This document shows positions 43,317 to 52,124 of a stretch of 64,000 nt of DNA, piece after piece. The notes under the pieces are model-generated. The model saw only the letters and a program-made list of their open reading frames with translations. It had not been told where the DNA came from and searched no databases. Every line of letters starts with the position of its first letter. The stretch's first letter is position 1. Source of the stretch: Yinghuangia sp045039925 (GTDB taxonomy: Bacteria; Actinomycetota; Actinomycetes; Streptomycetales; Streptomycetaceae); assembly GCA_045039925.1 (NCBI GenBank), contig CP108401.1, positions 248,001 to 312,000 on the forward strand. The letters run 5' to 3'. Made by a program: the position numbers and the translations under genes.

Positions 43317-43733
43317 AGACACCCGGCGGTCCGGCGCAGCGCGTGTTCGCGCCGCCGCGGCGAAACGCGCGCACGCACCGGGTCCGATCACGGGGGAACA
43401 GGACCCGGTGCGTGCGGCGGGCGACGCGCGTGCGGTGGGCTACCACCCCCACCTGCGGCCGCCGGATGCTGCGTCGAGCTCCGGTGATTGAGGCCGATGT
43501 CAGCCCACCCACCATACTGCGATTCCCGGAAAACAACCCCCTAAAGTCAGGGAATTACCCCCGGGTAGCGGAAGAATCCGCAGGTAGACGAGGCTTTTTG
43601 TCTCTTTGGTAATCCACTTCGCGAAGGCGTAAGCTGGCTCGCGCCACATGGCACAATGACCACATCAACGCCCCCTACCACGGCGTCGATGAATTCATGC
43701 CAAGAGCTCCGGTGAATTGAGGAAGGAATAAGC
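43317..43733. other. Intergenic region with terminator and promoter of the pair
   Basis: Apart from the hairpin at 43371-43415 there is an AT-richer part (43500-43720) with CTTCGCGAAG palindrome (43617-43626), a likely promoter/operator for the pair at 43734. Confidence 0.45.
43371..43415 (+). terminator. Hairpin terminator after the second tandem-HTH gene
   Basis: 15 bp perfect arms, GCACGCACCGGGTCC and GGACCCGGTGCGTGC, separated by 15 bases, 55 bp after the stop codon. Confidence 0.75.
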
Positions 43734-44030
43734 ATGTCCGAAGGTCCCGCGACGCCTTTAGTCGCGTTCTGGGCCACCGCCGCGGTGTGCGCGGTGGTCG
43801 CCTACGCCGTGCACCGGCTGTCGAAGTCCGCGCCGGCCCGGCTGCCCGGCGTCATCGCGGCGATCGCCGCCCTGGTGGCTGTACTGCCCACGATGCTGGT
43901 CGCGTTGCAGCCCGCCCCCAGCGCCGCCCCCGGCACCCCGCCGCACATGTCGGCCGCCCCCGGGCAGGCCACCGCCCCCAGTCCGTCCGCGGCGCCGACG
44001 GCGTCCCCCGCCCTGTCCACCCCGCGGTGA
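43734..44030 (+). CDS. Small two-helix membrane protein, second cassette
   Basis: 98 aa, ATG 43734 with AGGAAGGAA upstream. Two hydrophobic segments (~8-27 and ~38-60) around a basic stretch (HRLSKSAPAR) precede an Ala/Pro/Ser-rich tail, as in the protein at 17656 (aligned VxYAVxRxxxSAPxRL). The stop overlaps the Crp-like GTG. Close match of topology, length and overlap supports a true duplicate. Confidence 0.75.
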   Translation: MSEGPATPLVAFWATAAVCAVVAYAVHRLSKSAPARLPGVIAAIAALVAVLPTMLVALQPAPSAAPGTPPHMSAAPGQATAPSPSAAPTASPALSTPR

Positions 44031-44812
44031 ACGGCGTGGACACCGGCTCGAGCGGACCCCGCATCCCCCGGCAGCGGCGGACAAGCCCGGACGCCACGGA
44101 CCTGCGGCCGCAGTGGTTCCACGACTACCTGCGCGACCGGCTGCCGCCGTTCCCCGAACACAGCTTCCTCGGCGCCCTCGGCGACGCCAGCGCGCAACGG
44201 ATCTCCAGGTACCTGGGCCTGCACTACATGGCCAGCGGCGCCACCCTCGAGATCGCCCGCAGCGGCGCCCTCTACCTCGTCCTGGACGGCGTGGTCCGCG
44301 AGACCCCGCTCATCGGCGGCGCCGCACACACCACCCTGCGCCTGCCCGGCGACATCGTGGAGTCCTCCACCGTCTTCGACGCCCAGGGCGGATCGGTGGC
44401 CATGCGCGGCGTCCGCGCCTCCCTGCTCGGCGTGCTCCCGCGGCAGATCCTGCGCCGCCTGCTCGCCGAGAGCCCGACCATCCTCTCCGCGCTCGCCCAC
44501 TCCATGGCGCAGCGGGAGAAGGCCGAGGTCTTCTTCAACGTGCACGTGCGCTGCGGCCCCACCGGGATGCGCATCGCCCGCTACCTGGTCTTCCTCACCG
44601 ACCTCCTCGGCGGCGGCCAGGACCGGCAGGTCCTCGGGTTCTCCCAACGCGACATCGCTCAGGCCGTCGGCGCCGGACGCGCCAGCGCCGAAGCGTTCTT
44701 CCGCGAGCAACGCGACGCCGGAGTGCTCACCACCCGCTACCGCACCATCCACATCCACCAGATGCCGGCCCTGCGCGCCCTGGTAGGCGACATGCCCATC
44801 TGGAGGAACTGA
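44027..44812 (+). CDS. Crp/Fnr-like regulator, second cassette
   Basis: 261 aa from GTG 44027. It aligns along its length with the protein at 17964: FLGALGDASAQRI, SGATLEIARSGALYLVLDGVV, LPGDIVESSTVFDAQGG, LLGVLPRQILRRLLAESP, then winged helix FSQRDIAQAVGAGRASAEAFFREQRDAGVLTTRYRTIHIH. As there, no canonical cAMP phosphate-binding cassette is evident. It is translationally coupled to the membrane protein and closed by a terminator at 44832. Confidence 0.8.
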   Translation: MNGVDTGSSGPRIPRQRRTSPDATDLRPQWFHDYLRDRLPPFPEHSFLGALGDASAQRISRYLGLHYMASGATLEIARSGALYLVLDGVVRETPLIGGAAHTTLRLPGDIVESSTVFDAQGGSVAMRGVRASLLGVLPRQILRRLLAESPTILSALAHSMAQREKAEVFFNVHVRCGPTGMRIARYLVFLTDLLGGGQDRQVLGFSQRDIAQAVGAGRASAEAFFREQRDAGVLTTRYRTIHIHQMPALRALVGDMPIWRN

Positions 44813-44831
44813 CCACCACGGCGAACGAGCC

Positions 44832-44869
44832 GGTGGCCGGGCCTCCCGCGCGAGGGAGACCCGGCCACC
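44832..44869 (+). terminator. Hairpin terminator after the second cassette
   Basis: GGTGGCCGGG pairs with CCCGGCCACC, and an inner CCTC/GAGG stem extends it. It starts 20 bp after the Crp-like stop. Confidence 0.75.
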
Positions 44870-45055
44870 GCCACGGCGCACAGCCACAGGCACAGGCACA
44901 GGCACGCGTGGGTCATCCGCCACTGGTTCCAGAACGGCGGCGTCTATCACGGTTGGCAATACGTCATCGAGCTGACGAAGGCACTCAACCCGCCGCCTCC
45001 TCCGGATGCATCGCCCCCATCACCGACCGGCCCACCGTGATGACCCCTTCGCGGG

Positions 45056-45072
45056 CTCTACCAGCGGTAGAG
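45056..45072. promoter_or_regulatory. Operator-like palindrome of the toxin-antitoxin pair
   Basis: CTCTACC and GGTAGAG are separated by 3 bp, ending 7 bp before the antitoxin ATG. Antitoxins of this type usually repress their own operon by binding such a site. Confidence 0.55.
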
Positions 45073-45079
45073 TTCGGGT

Positions 45080-45358
45080 ATGGACGGTGAGGACACGAGC
45101 ATCAAGGTGGCCAAGGCCACGCGGGAGCGGCTGGCGGCGCTGGCGCAGGAACGCGGGACGACGATCCGCGGCCTGGTGGAGTCGCTGGCCGCATCCGCGC
45201 CGACCCGTGCCGAACTGCTCGCGCGGGCGGAGGCGGCGCGCGAGGAACTGCGCGACCGGTTCGGGATCGAGGTCACAGCGAAGGACGAGGCGGCCGGGCA
45301 CGCGCTGTGGGATGAGCTGGTCGGCGGCCGGGCCTCCGGTGCGGCGGGGGCGGCGTGA
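45080..45358 (+). CDS. Ribbon-helix-helix-type antitoxin
   Basis: 92 aa from ATG 45080. The N-terminal ~45 residues (TSIKVAKATRERLAALAQERGTTIRGLVESL) have the strand-helix-helix layout of RHH DNA-binding antitoxins. The C-terminal half is helical and would wrap the toxin. It overlaps the PIN-like gene by GTGA and is preceded by a palindrome, both typical of VapBC-like modules. Confidence 0.75.
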   Translation: MDGEDTSIKVAKATRERLAALAQERGTTIRGLVESLAASAPTRAELLARAEAAREELRDRFGIEVTAKDEAAGHALWDELVGGRASGAAGAA

Positions 45359-45738
45359 CGCCGGTCCTGCTCGACCACACCGCGCTCCTGGCGTTGGGCA
45401 AGGGCCACCGCCGCCTGTCGGGGTTCGTGGTCGCCGCCGCCGGCGGCCGGGGCACGCTCCAAGTGCCCGCGCTGTCGTTGCTGGCGGCCGGGCGTGAGCG
45501 CGAGTACCTCGCCGAGCACGTCGCCTCGCTGCCTGGGGTGGAGATCGAAGCCCTGGACCTGCCCGCCGCGTTGGCCGCCGGCGACCTGGCCCGCGCGGGG
45601 ACCGACTGGCGGATCAGCCACGCTGTGCACCTGGCACGGCCGACCCTGGACCACCCGGCGGGGCGGCCGCTGATCTCGTTCGAGCCCGGTCTGTACGTCG
45701 GAACGGGGATCGACCCCATCACGCCTGCCGACACCTGA
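45355..45738 (+). CDS. PIN-like toxin
   Basis: 127 aa from GTG 45355. It starts TPVLLDHTALLALGKGH, the first acidic strand of PIN RNases (LLD). Further features are PALSLLAAGRE, GVEIEALDLPAALAAGDLARAG and a C-terminal ISFEPGLY. The later acidic residues are weaker than in classical VapC, so catalysis is not certain. It is probably an RNase inhibiting translation when free of the antitoxin. Confidence 0.7.
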   Translation: MTPVLLDHTALLALGKGHRRLSGFVVAAAGGRGTLQVPALSLLAAGREREYLAEHVASLPGVEIEALDLPAALAAGDLARAGTDWRISHAVHLARPTLDHPAGRPLISFEPGLYVGTGIDPITPADT

Positions 45739-46006
45739 GGACCGGACTCCCGCGTCGCCGCCCGCCGCGGGAGGCGGACCCGGTGAGAGTTGCGCGTGGT
45801 GAGCACGCGGGTCGCCGTCCCGTGTGGAACCGTTCGGGAACGGTATGCCCCGACACGCCGTTCCAGGTCAACCGCCGCCTACATCACCAGGTTTGGAACG
45901 GCGCCGACGTGCCGCCCCAGGGGCGGCGGAACCGGTGCCGGTTGGTGTCGTTGGTCCCGGCATGACGTGGACATCTGTTGGGCACGGCGGCGGCCGACAT
46001 CGGCGC

Positions 46007-46285
46007 ATGGCGGTGCCCGACGCTGCCCATCTGGTCTTCGACCCGCCGTCCGAGCACGGTCCGACCGCGCGGCACCACGCCGCGGCGCAGGTGCGCGCCG
46101 CAGTCGACGCGCTGGCGTTCGCGGAGGAGCGCTGGGACCCGCAGGCGTGGGCCACAGTGCACGCTGCCGCGCGGGAACTGGTGGTCTTTCTTGCCGGTGT
46201 CGGACCGCCGACGGACCTGCTGCTGCAGTCCGCCGCAGCGACCCTCGACCACGCCCGCAGCGCGTTCGAGGCCGTACCTCGCTGA
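46007..46285 (+). CDS. Small uncharacterised soluble protein
   Basis: 92 aa from ATG 46007. The frame continues upstream to 45824 without coding bias. It is Ala-rich and helical (AQVRAAVDALAFAEERWDPQAWATVHAAARELVVFL), resembling small helical-bundle proteins found in streptomycetes. Function unknown. Confidence 0.5.
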   Translation: MAVPDAAHLVFDPPSEHGPTARHHAAAQVRAAVDALAFAEERWDPQAWATVHAAARELVVFLAGVGPPTDLLLQSAAATLDHARSAFEAVPR

Positions 46286-46585
46286 GCGGGGACGGGGTGC
46301 CTCCGTCCGGGCGAACCCCTGTGCCGCGCCGTGGACTTCGGCCGGGCAGTCCCGGTACGACTACCCCATGCCAATCGGTTCGCATGGCCGGTGGGACTCG
46401 GATCGGCAGCAGCGACCCACATATCACCCGGCGAGATCGAGAAGTGGGGCACGTGGTGCTTGCGTGCGCCGGAGGTTGAGGGGTTCGCCGCTGGTGCGGG
46501 GGCGTTGGGGGGTTGATGCTCGTCGGGGCGCGGGTTTTGTGCGTGTGCCGGTACGGTGCGCGTCGGTCTACACGGGGAGTTGAGG

Positions 46586-46963
46586 ATGGGACGTCTGCGC
46601 GGTACCGCCGGTTCTCTGGTGATTGCTGCTGTTGTGGTGCTCGCGGGGGGCTGTTCGGATTCGGATGACGGGGAGGCGCCGCAGGTTCCGCAGGTGCCTG
46701 GGGTGGATATGCCGACGGATCTGCCGGTGCCGTTGCCCGGGGAGCAGGGGGCGACGCTGGCGAACTTCAACAAGGTCACCGCAGGGATGACCCCGGAGGA
46801 GATGTTGGCGATCATGGGACGGGAGAACTGTTCGGTGGTGTCGTCGGGCAACATCGGCGGGGAGTACGCGGGATGGGTGTGCCTCGGGCAGCACGGCACC
46901 CAGGGCCAGTTCTTCTTCACCAAGGGTGTCCTGGAGGACAAGCAGCAGCTCGGGCTGCGGTAG
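46586..46963 (+). CDS. Lipoprotein with BLIP/SmpA-like domain
   Basis: 125 aa from ATG 46586 (GGGGAGTTGAGG upstream). Signal peptide with lipobox LAGGC, so it is anchored to the membrane outside. After a Pro-rich linker, TLANFNKVTAGMTPEEMLAIMG...C...GWVCLG...GQFFFTKGVLEDKQQLGL matches the small alpha/beta unit of BLIP/SmpA-type proteins, with two cysteines that may pair. The ligand is unknown. Confidence 0.75.
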   Translation: MGRLRGTAGSLVIAAVVVLAGGCSDSDDGEAPQVPQVPGVDMPTDLPVPLPGEQGATLANFNKVTAGMTPEEMLAIMGRENCSVVSSGNIGGEYAGWVCLGQHGTQGQFFFTKGVLEDKQQLGLR

Positions 46964-47160
46964 GAGTGCGCTGACGGGCCCGGCCGCACAGCGGTACCCC
47001 CGTACGGAGGGGTGTTGTCGCCGACCCGCTCGGTCCGGAGTCCGCTCCCGCCCGACCCTCGCACCGAGTCAGGACCTCTACTGGGCGCTAGGGTTCGGTG
47101 CGGATGCCGGGCGTACTCAAATCCCTCCGTGGGTATGGGTTTTCGGTGTCGGGGGGTGTT

Positions 47161-49065
47161 ATGGGTCAGGTGGGATTCGCTGCGGGGTTTGCGCAGCAGA
47201 CCTCCTTCGGGCCGGGGAACATCGAGGTGTTCATCCCGTGGCCCGGGGGCGGGGTGGGGCACTACTGGTTCGACCGGGCCGAGCAGCGGTGGAACAGTCC
47301 GGTGGTGTTCGGCGACGGGTACGTTTTCAGCTCGGTGAGCTGGCATGAAGGCGACTTCCAGACCCACGACAACGACGACCACTTCAACTTCGAGATGGTC
47401 GCGGTGGAGGGCGGCAAGGTCGTCCACTGGTGGCGGGAGAACCAAGACCCTTTCACCTGGCACCGCAACAGGGAGCTGCCGCCGGCGCCGACCGTCCCGA
47501 TCTGCGCGGTCATCGGCCGCTACCACGACCTCGAGACCCCACCGGACGACTACCACGAAACGACGCAGGCCTACGCCGCACTGGCCGACGGTCGCGTGCA
47601 CGCGTACTTCGGGAACGGGGACCACTGGTCGGGCACGTCCGGCGAGAAGGCGTTGAGCGCCGACCAGCCGGGAGGGCCGACACGACCGGAGCCGGGCACC
47701 TTGTCCGGCGGATTCACCGGTGTGGGCTGGGCGCGAGGAACCTGCGGCAGCGGCTACGCCGACTTCGACGACAGCCGGGACGGCTTCCAGATCCTCGTGG
47801 GAGTGAAGACCGACGGCACCTTCCACAGCTACGAGCGCAACAAGGTCCAGCGCATCGGAGACGGTGTGCGCGGGCGGCCCGCCGTGATCCAGAGCGACCG
47901 CGGCCGCAGCTACCCGGCCCTCGGGGCCGACATGCACGGCCAGTACGAGGCGTTCGCTCCGGCGCGCGAGGGCGGGATCCGCCACTACTGGCGGGCCAAC
48001 GGCGCCTACGACAGCTTCACACCCGGCGACTACCAGTGGCACCTCGCAGCCACCGTCGGCACCGAACTGTACGACGAGGTCTCCGTCATCCAACTGCGGG
48101 ACGAGGACCAGCCGGACGGCGACCTGACGCCGCCGCTGTGGGTGTTCGGCCGCATCCACGGGCAGCCGTGGGTCGACGTGTTCCAGCAGCGTCACCTGCG
48201 AACCGGACTGGCCGAATCCAGCTTCAGCTGGGAACGCCTGGACGGGCCCGGCGGACACCACCGACCGGAGCGCTGGGAGGTCACCTGCGTCTCCGCGTCC
48301 ACCATCCACACCCCCTCCGGTTCCGCCGCCACCATCACGGCCATCGGAGGGGTTCGGGACGGCGAACGCTGGCGACTGCGCGAGGACAGGGCCGTCGCGG
48401 CCATCGACGACGGCACCCGCCGCTTCCTGGTCCGTGCGCCCGACGGGAACACCGCGTGGATCCAGACTGCGGGCCGCGGCTTCCGTCGCCACCTCACCAC
48501 CACCCCGGACGGCATCTCCGGCAACAACCTCACCCAGCTCCCGCACTGTCCGCCCGGCGGGGACACCGGCCCGCCGCCGGTGGTCACGCCGACGTTCGTG
48601 GTCGACGGACTCATCGGCGCCAAGTGGCACGAACTCGGTGGAACCCAAAAGCTCGGGAAGCCGACATCCGCGGCCTACGCCTGGCACGGCGGAAGCCGGC
48701 AGGACTTCGAATGGGGTCAGATCGCCCACTCACCGGCCCAAGGCCCCGCGATGCTGACCTGGGCGTACCGGGACGCGGACACCGTCGTCTTCGGCTGGGG
48801 CGCCACCGATCCGTTCCACTACGACTTCTTCATCGTCCGGTGGAGCCGTTCACCCGGGTTCCCCACTCCTCCCGAACACCAGGCGGACATCCGCAACGGG
48901 CCCCGCAACAGAGGCCGTATGACCGCTGCCCGCCCCACCGGCCAGATCGGCGGTGACGGCCGCTCCGCGGGATGGAGCTTCATCGTCGAGGGCGCCGACG
49001 GCGGAGGGCTCGGCGGCACAACCGCGCACCAAGGCTGGACCGTGCCGCTGAACATCCGCCTGTAA
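47161..49065 (+). CDS. Beta-propeller protein with C-terminal LGFP-like repeats
   Basis: 634 aa from ATG 47161, preceded by GGGGGG. The first ~480 residues hold repeated Trp/Tyr-rich blades (IEVFIPWPGGGVGHYWFD, KVVHWWRENQDPFTWHRN, RVHAYFGNGDHWSGTSG, GGIRHYWRANGAYD, FLVRAPDGNTAWIQTAG), as in PLL/tectonin-like sugar-binding propellers. Residues ~485-545 contain an LGFP-type repeat (VDGLIGAKWHELGGTQKLGKP). There is no signal peptide, unusual for a lectin-like fold. It may be released by other routes or act inside the cell. Confidence 0.75.
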   Translation: MGQVGFAAGFAQQTSFGPGNIEVFIPWPGGGVGHYWFDRAEQRWNSPVVFGDGYVFSSVSWHEGDFQTHDNDDHFNFEMVAVEGGKVVHWWRENQDPFTWHRNRELPPAPTVPICAVIGRYHDLETPPDDYHETTQAYAALADGRVHAYFGNGDHWSGTSGEKALSADQPGGPTRPEPGTLSGGFTGVGWARGTCGSGYADFDDSRDGFQILVGVKTDGTFHSYERNKVQRIGDGVRGRPAVIQSDRGRSYPALGADMHGQYEAFAPAREGGIRHYWRANGAYDSFTPGDYQWHLAATVGTELYDEVSVIQLRDEDQPDGDLTPPLWVFGRIHGQPWVDVFQQRHLRTGLAESSFSWERLDGPGGHHRPERWEVTCVSASTIHTPSGSAATITAIGGVRDGERWRLREDRAVAAIDDGTRRFLVRAPDGNTAWIQTAGRGFRRHLTTTPDGISGNNLTQLPHCPPGGDTGPPPVVTPTFVVDGLIGAKWHELGGTQKLGKPTSAAYAWHGGSRQDFEWGQIAHSPAQGPAMLTWAYRDADTVVFGWGATDPFHYDFFIVRWSRSPGFPTPPEHQADIRNGPRNRGRMTAARPTGQIGGDGRSAGWSFIVEGADGGGLGGTTAHQGWTVPLNIRL

Positions 49066-49603
49066 CAACGCCACTGCCAGCCGCGTCGCGCGGCCGAGCT
49101 CGGCACTTTGGGCAACTCACACAGAGTACAGAGCGGCCGCTGCGCCCGGCGCCCCGATTCGTGACGAGGTCGTGCCAGCGCTGCCGAGTGACAGGCTCAC
49201 CGTCGATCCAACACGTGCGGGTGTGGTGGTCGAGGGCGCGGTCGACCATGAAGTACGCCAGGTCGACGTAGTACGCGTAGTCGCCGCCGCTGGTCAGGCC
49301 TCGTAGCCGGTTGATGGTGTCGGCGGCCGCGGCGTACTCCCCGGCCGCGGCCTGGTGGAAGCACACCACCAGTCCGAGCGTCGGCTCCTGGGTGGCGGCG
49401 AGGCCGGCGACCCGCATCCGGGTGCGCAGTACTTCGGCGCGGGCGTCGAAGTCCGCGGCGGGGACGCGTCCGGTGTCGCGGGCGAGTTCGGCGAGTTCGA
49501 GGGTGAACCCGGTGGCGCGCAGGTCCAGCCCGGTGAGCAGTTGGTGGGCGAGGTCGATCTCGTCGTCAGCGAGGGCACCGCCTGGTTCAGCGGCTTCGAG
49601 CAC
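48980..49603 (-). CDS. Uncharacterised helical protein, C-terminus doubtful
   Basis: 207 codons from GTG 49603. The first ~150 residues show good coding bias and a helical, acidic protein (IDLAHQLLTGLDLRATGFTL, GEYAAAADTINRLRGL, YVDLAYFMVDRALDHHTRT). After ~49150 the composition turns random and the frame overlaps the beta-propeller gene end by 86 bp, so the true C-terminus may have been lost in a rearrangement. Family not recognised. Confidence 0.45.
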   Translation of the reverse strand: MLEAAEPGGALADDEIDLAHQLLTGLDLRATGFTLELAELARDTGRVPAADFDARAEVLRTRMRVAGLAATQEPTLGLVVCFHQAAAGEYAAAADTINRLRGLTSGGDYAYYVDLAYFMVDRALDHHTRTCWIDGEPVTRQRWHDLVTNRGAGRSGRSVLCVSCPKCRARPRDAAGSGVVTGGCSAARSSLGARLCRRALRRRRPRR

Positions 49604-49796
49604 GCCGTCGTGTCACGCGTGCGCGCACACCAACCAGGGCGGGTGGATGGGCGGAAGCGGGCTCCGGCCCCAGAAGAGGCGCGTCTTTCGGCTGCGTCGT
49701 CGTCATCGCGGTGAGCGCATGGCGGTCTGGCTGCCGTTCTCGGCCGTGGCTGCGGCGTTCGCTGTCGGTGATTGCCCAGGTCCTCCATGCCGTCTC

Positions 49797-51905
49797 CTAT
49801 CGCGTGGCGGTGAGGGTGACGGTGCGGTTGAAGTTGGCCAGGGTCTGGGTTGCTGTGGTGTGGGAGGTGATGGTCCGTCCGTTCAGGGCGAAGTTGTCGG
49901 GCTGGGGCAGGGTGTCCCCGAAGTAGTCGAAGGGGATCGCGTCGAGCTGCTGGCCTTGCTTGTCGAAGTAGATGAGGGCGCCGCCGGACAGGACGGGGCG
50001 GCAGCCTCGACCGGTGACCTTGCCGTCGACCACCTTGGCTCGGTGGGTCGTGGTGTGGTCCACCGAATTTAGGGTTACATCCTGGGTCCAGGCCCCGGTG
50101 ACGGTGCCGTCGGCGGCCACCGTGAAGGTGATCGGGCCGGTGCCCTTCTGCCAGAGTCCGCCGTTGCTGCTGCCCACGTTCGTGCTGTACGCGAGGGTTC
50201 CCTTGTAGCTGCCCGGGGTGATCAGGTGGCACAGGTCGCCTGCGGGGGGCTTGGGAGGCGTATCGCTGTCGACGGGCGGCGGTGCGGGTTTCGGGTTCTG
50301 GGCGGGGTCGTGGTAGCTGATGGGCACCAGGTTGTAGGCCTTGACGTCGGTGAACTGGGCGACCTTGTCGGTCGCCGCGCCGATGGCGTCGGCGGTGATG
50401 CCGCGGATGAACGCGCGGACCGGCTCGGGCAGGGGCAGCGCGTTCAGGGGTGCAAGGAGGGTGTCGGCGATGAACGTGCGCAGCTGCTCGATCTTCTCCC
50501 GGCGGATGGAGGCCCGGACCTCGTAGAGGCCGCTGACCTCGGTGCCCTTGGCCTGGTCGGCGGTCTCGGTGCCGGTGTCGTAGGAGAAGGATGCTGTGCG
50601 GTTCTCGGTGATGACCGCGTCGGCGCCGGTCTGGACGGCGAGGTCTTTGCGGCCGCCTGGCACGCTGGTCCAGGTCACCTTGGAGCCGGGGGCCCCGGCC
50701 TTCGCCAGGTCGAGGCCCGCGGCCCTGCTGCAGGACTCGAGTTCTGCGGGGAGTTCGAACCGGTCGTCGGTGACGGTCACCTTGAACCGGCCCGGGTTCG
50801 GTTTCCCGATGCCGAACGCGTTCTTCACCGGGGTCGGTTCCATCTTCACGGTCCACTGCTTGAGGAGCGTCGAGATCTGGTATGCGGCGCCGACCGCGGT
50901 CAGGACACCGCCGACGGCCTCGACCACCGGGGCGGCCAGCACGGTGAACAGGGCTTTGACGACGGTGACGGCCAGGTCGACGACGGTGTTCCAGATGGCG
51001 GCGAGGAACCGGACGAACGGGCCGCTGCCGCTGGCGTCGACCTTGTAGAAGTTCGCGAGGCTCTTGAGGTTGGACTCGACGAAGTCGACCACCGCACCGC
51101 AACCGGGAGCCTTCTGGACGTAGGCGAGGGGCGAGGCGACGGCCGAAGTCCTGGACGGCGCCGCGTCCGGGTCCGCCGCGGCGGCGTCTTCGGGCGGAGC
51201 GTCCGCGGTGGTTTCCACGGTCGCGGTCGGACTCTTCGACGGACCGGCCGTGCGGGTGCCGGGCGACCCGGCGTCGGTCGGCCGGGCGGTGCGGGTGGTG
51301 CTCGGGGGCCGTGTACCGGCTGTCGGTGGGGCGACCGACGCGGGCGGTGCGTTTTTCGCGGCCGCCGCGTCGGCGAAGAACAGCGTGACGACCAGGCGCG
51401 GGTAGACGACGGCTTCGGGGTGCTTCCAGTCGTGCTCGCCGACCAGCGCGCGGGCGAACCGGGAGGCGTCGCTGCCGTAGTCGAGCATCCAGGCGTTGAG
51501 GAGGAACCCGAGCGGTGGCATGCCGGGTGCGGGCGGGACCATCGTGTCGATCTCGGCGCCGGTCTGGCCGCCGCGGGCGTACGCTTCGGCGGCCAGGTTG
51601 CGGACCTGCCACCGGGTCAGGCGCACCGGTTCCGAACCCCCGGGACCGAACCCGTCTGCGACACCGACACCGGCCCGCTGCAACGTCTCGGCGGCGATGC
51701 GGACGTGCGCGTCGCCGAACGGGCCTTCGTGCAGTTGCGCCACCGCCGGGGGTGCGTCGGGGCGCGCATCGGACAGTTCATCGTCCCTGCCGCCGCCGTC
51801 GACCAGGGAGCACGCCGTCAGGACGCCCGCGAGAACCGCAGCGGTCAGGACTCGTCGGCAGCGCCGTGCGGCGGCCCCACCGAGGATGTCGTTCCTCTTG
51901 TGCAT
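49797..51905 (-). CDS. Large lipoprotein of unknown function
   Basis: 702 aa from ATG 51905 (AAGGGGAAG upstream). Signal peptide with Arg-rich start and lipobox LTACS (Cys ~32). A ~170-residue N-domain is followed by a Thr/Pro-rich linker, a long helical hydrophobic segment (VVDLAVTVVKALFTVLAAPV, perhaps amphipathic), and a C-terminal beta-rich part (YKGTLAYSTNVGSS, TITSHTTATQTLANFNRTVTL). It is exported and lipid-anchored. I do not recognise the family. Confidence 0.75.
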   Translation of the reverse strand: MHKRNDILGGAAARRCRRVLTAAVLAGVLTACSLVDGGGRDDELSDARPDAPPAVAQLHEGPFGDAHVRIAAETLQRAGVGVADGFGPGGSEPVRLTRWQVRNLAAEAYARGGQTGAEIDTMVPPAPGMPPLGFLLNAWMLDYGSDASRFARALVGEHDWKHPEAVVYPRLVVTLFFADAAAAKNAPPASVAPPTAGTRPPSTTRTARPTDAGSPGTRTAGPSKSPTATVETTADAPPEDAAAADPDAAPSRTSAVASPLAYVQKAPGCGAVVDFVESNLKSLANFYKVDASGSGPFVRFLAAIWNTVVDLAVTVVKALFTVLAAPVVEAVGGVLTAVGAAYQISTLLKQWTVKMEPTPVKNAFGIGKPNPGRFKVTVTDDRFELPAELESCSRAAGLDLAKAGAPGSKVTWTSVPGGRKDLAVQTGADAVITENRTASFSYDTGTETADQAKGTEVSGLYEVRASIRREKIEQLRTFIADTLLAPLNALPLPEPVRAFIRGITADAIGAATDKVAQFTDVKAYNLVPISYHDPAQNPKPAPPPVDSDTPPKPPAGDLCHLITPGSYKGTLAYSTNVGSSNGGLWQKGTGPITFTVAADGTVTGAWTQDVTLNSVDHTTTHRAKVVDGKVTGRGCRPVLSGGALIYFDKQGQQLDAIPFDYFGDTLPQPDNFALNGRTITSHTTATQTLANFNRTVTLTATR

Positions 51906-52124
51906 CGCTTCCCCTTACGGTCAACGGTCCGAGCCGACCGCGGTTGGGTCCGGCCGGTCTCGGACGCAGCAGCGTGCAACCTCGGCCGAGGCAATCCGGC
52001 ACCGCGCCGGCCGTACTGCCTGCGACGCGGATGACCGTGACCGGCGAACCGTCCCGCGCACGCACCCAGCGGCCACGCCGTAACAGCCCAGGACTGCGAT
52101 CTCGCGAACAGAAGCAGGCAGCCA

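Noticed and set aside
45868..48729. 953-codon minus-strand open frame
   Set aside because: It lies antisense to the BLIP-like lipoprotein and beta-propeller genes, with no domain pattern. Long antisense frames are expected at this GC content.
49294..51612. Very long minus-strand open frame (772 codons)
   Set aside because: It is Arg/Pro/Gly-rich shadow coding over the lipoprotein gene at 49797-51905, whose frame has a signal peptide and normal composition.
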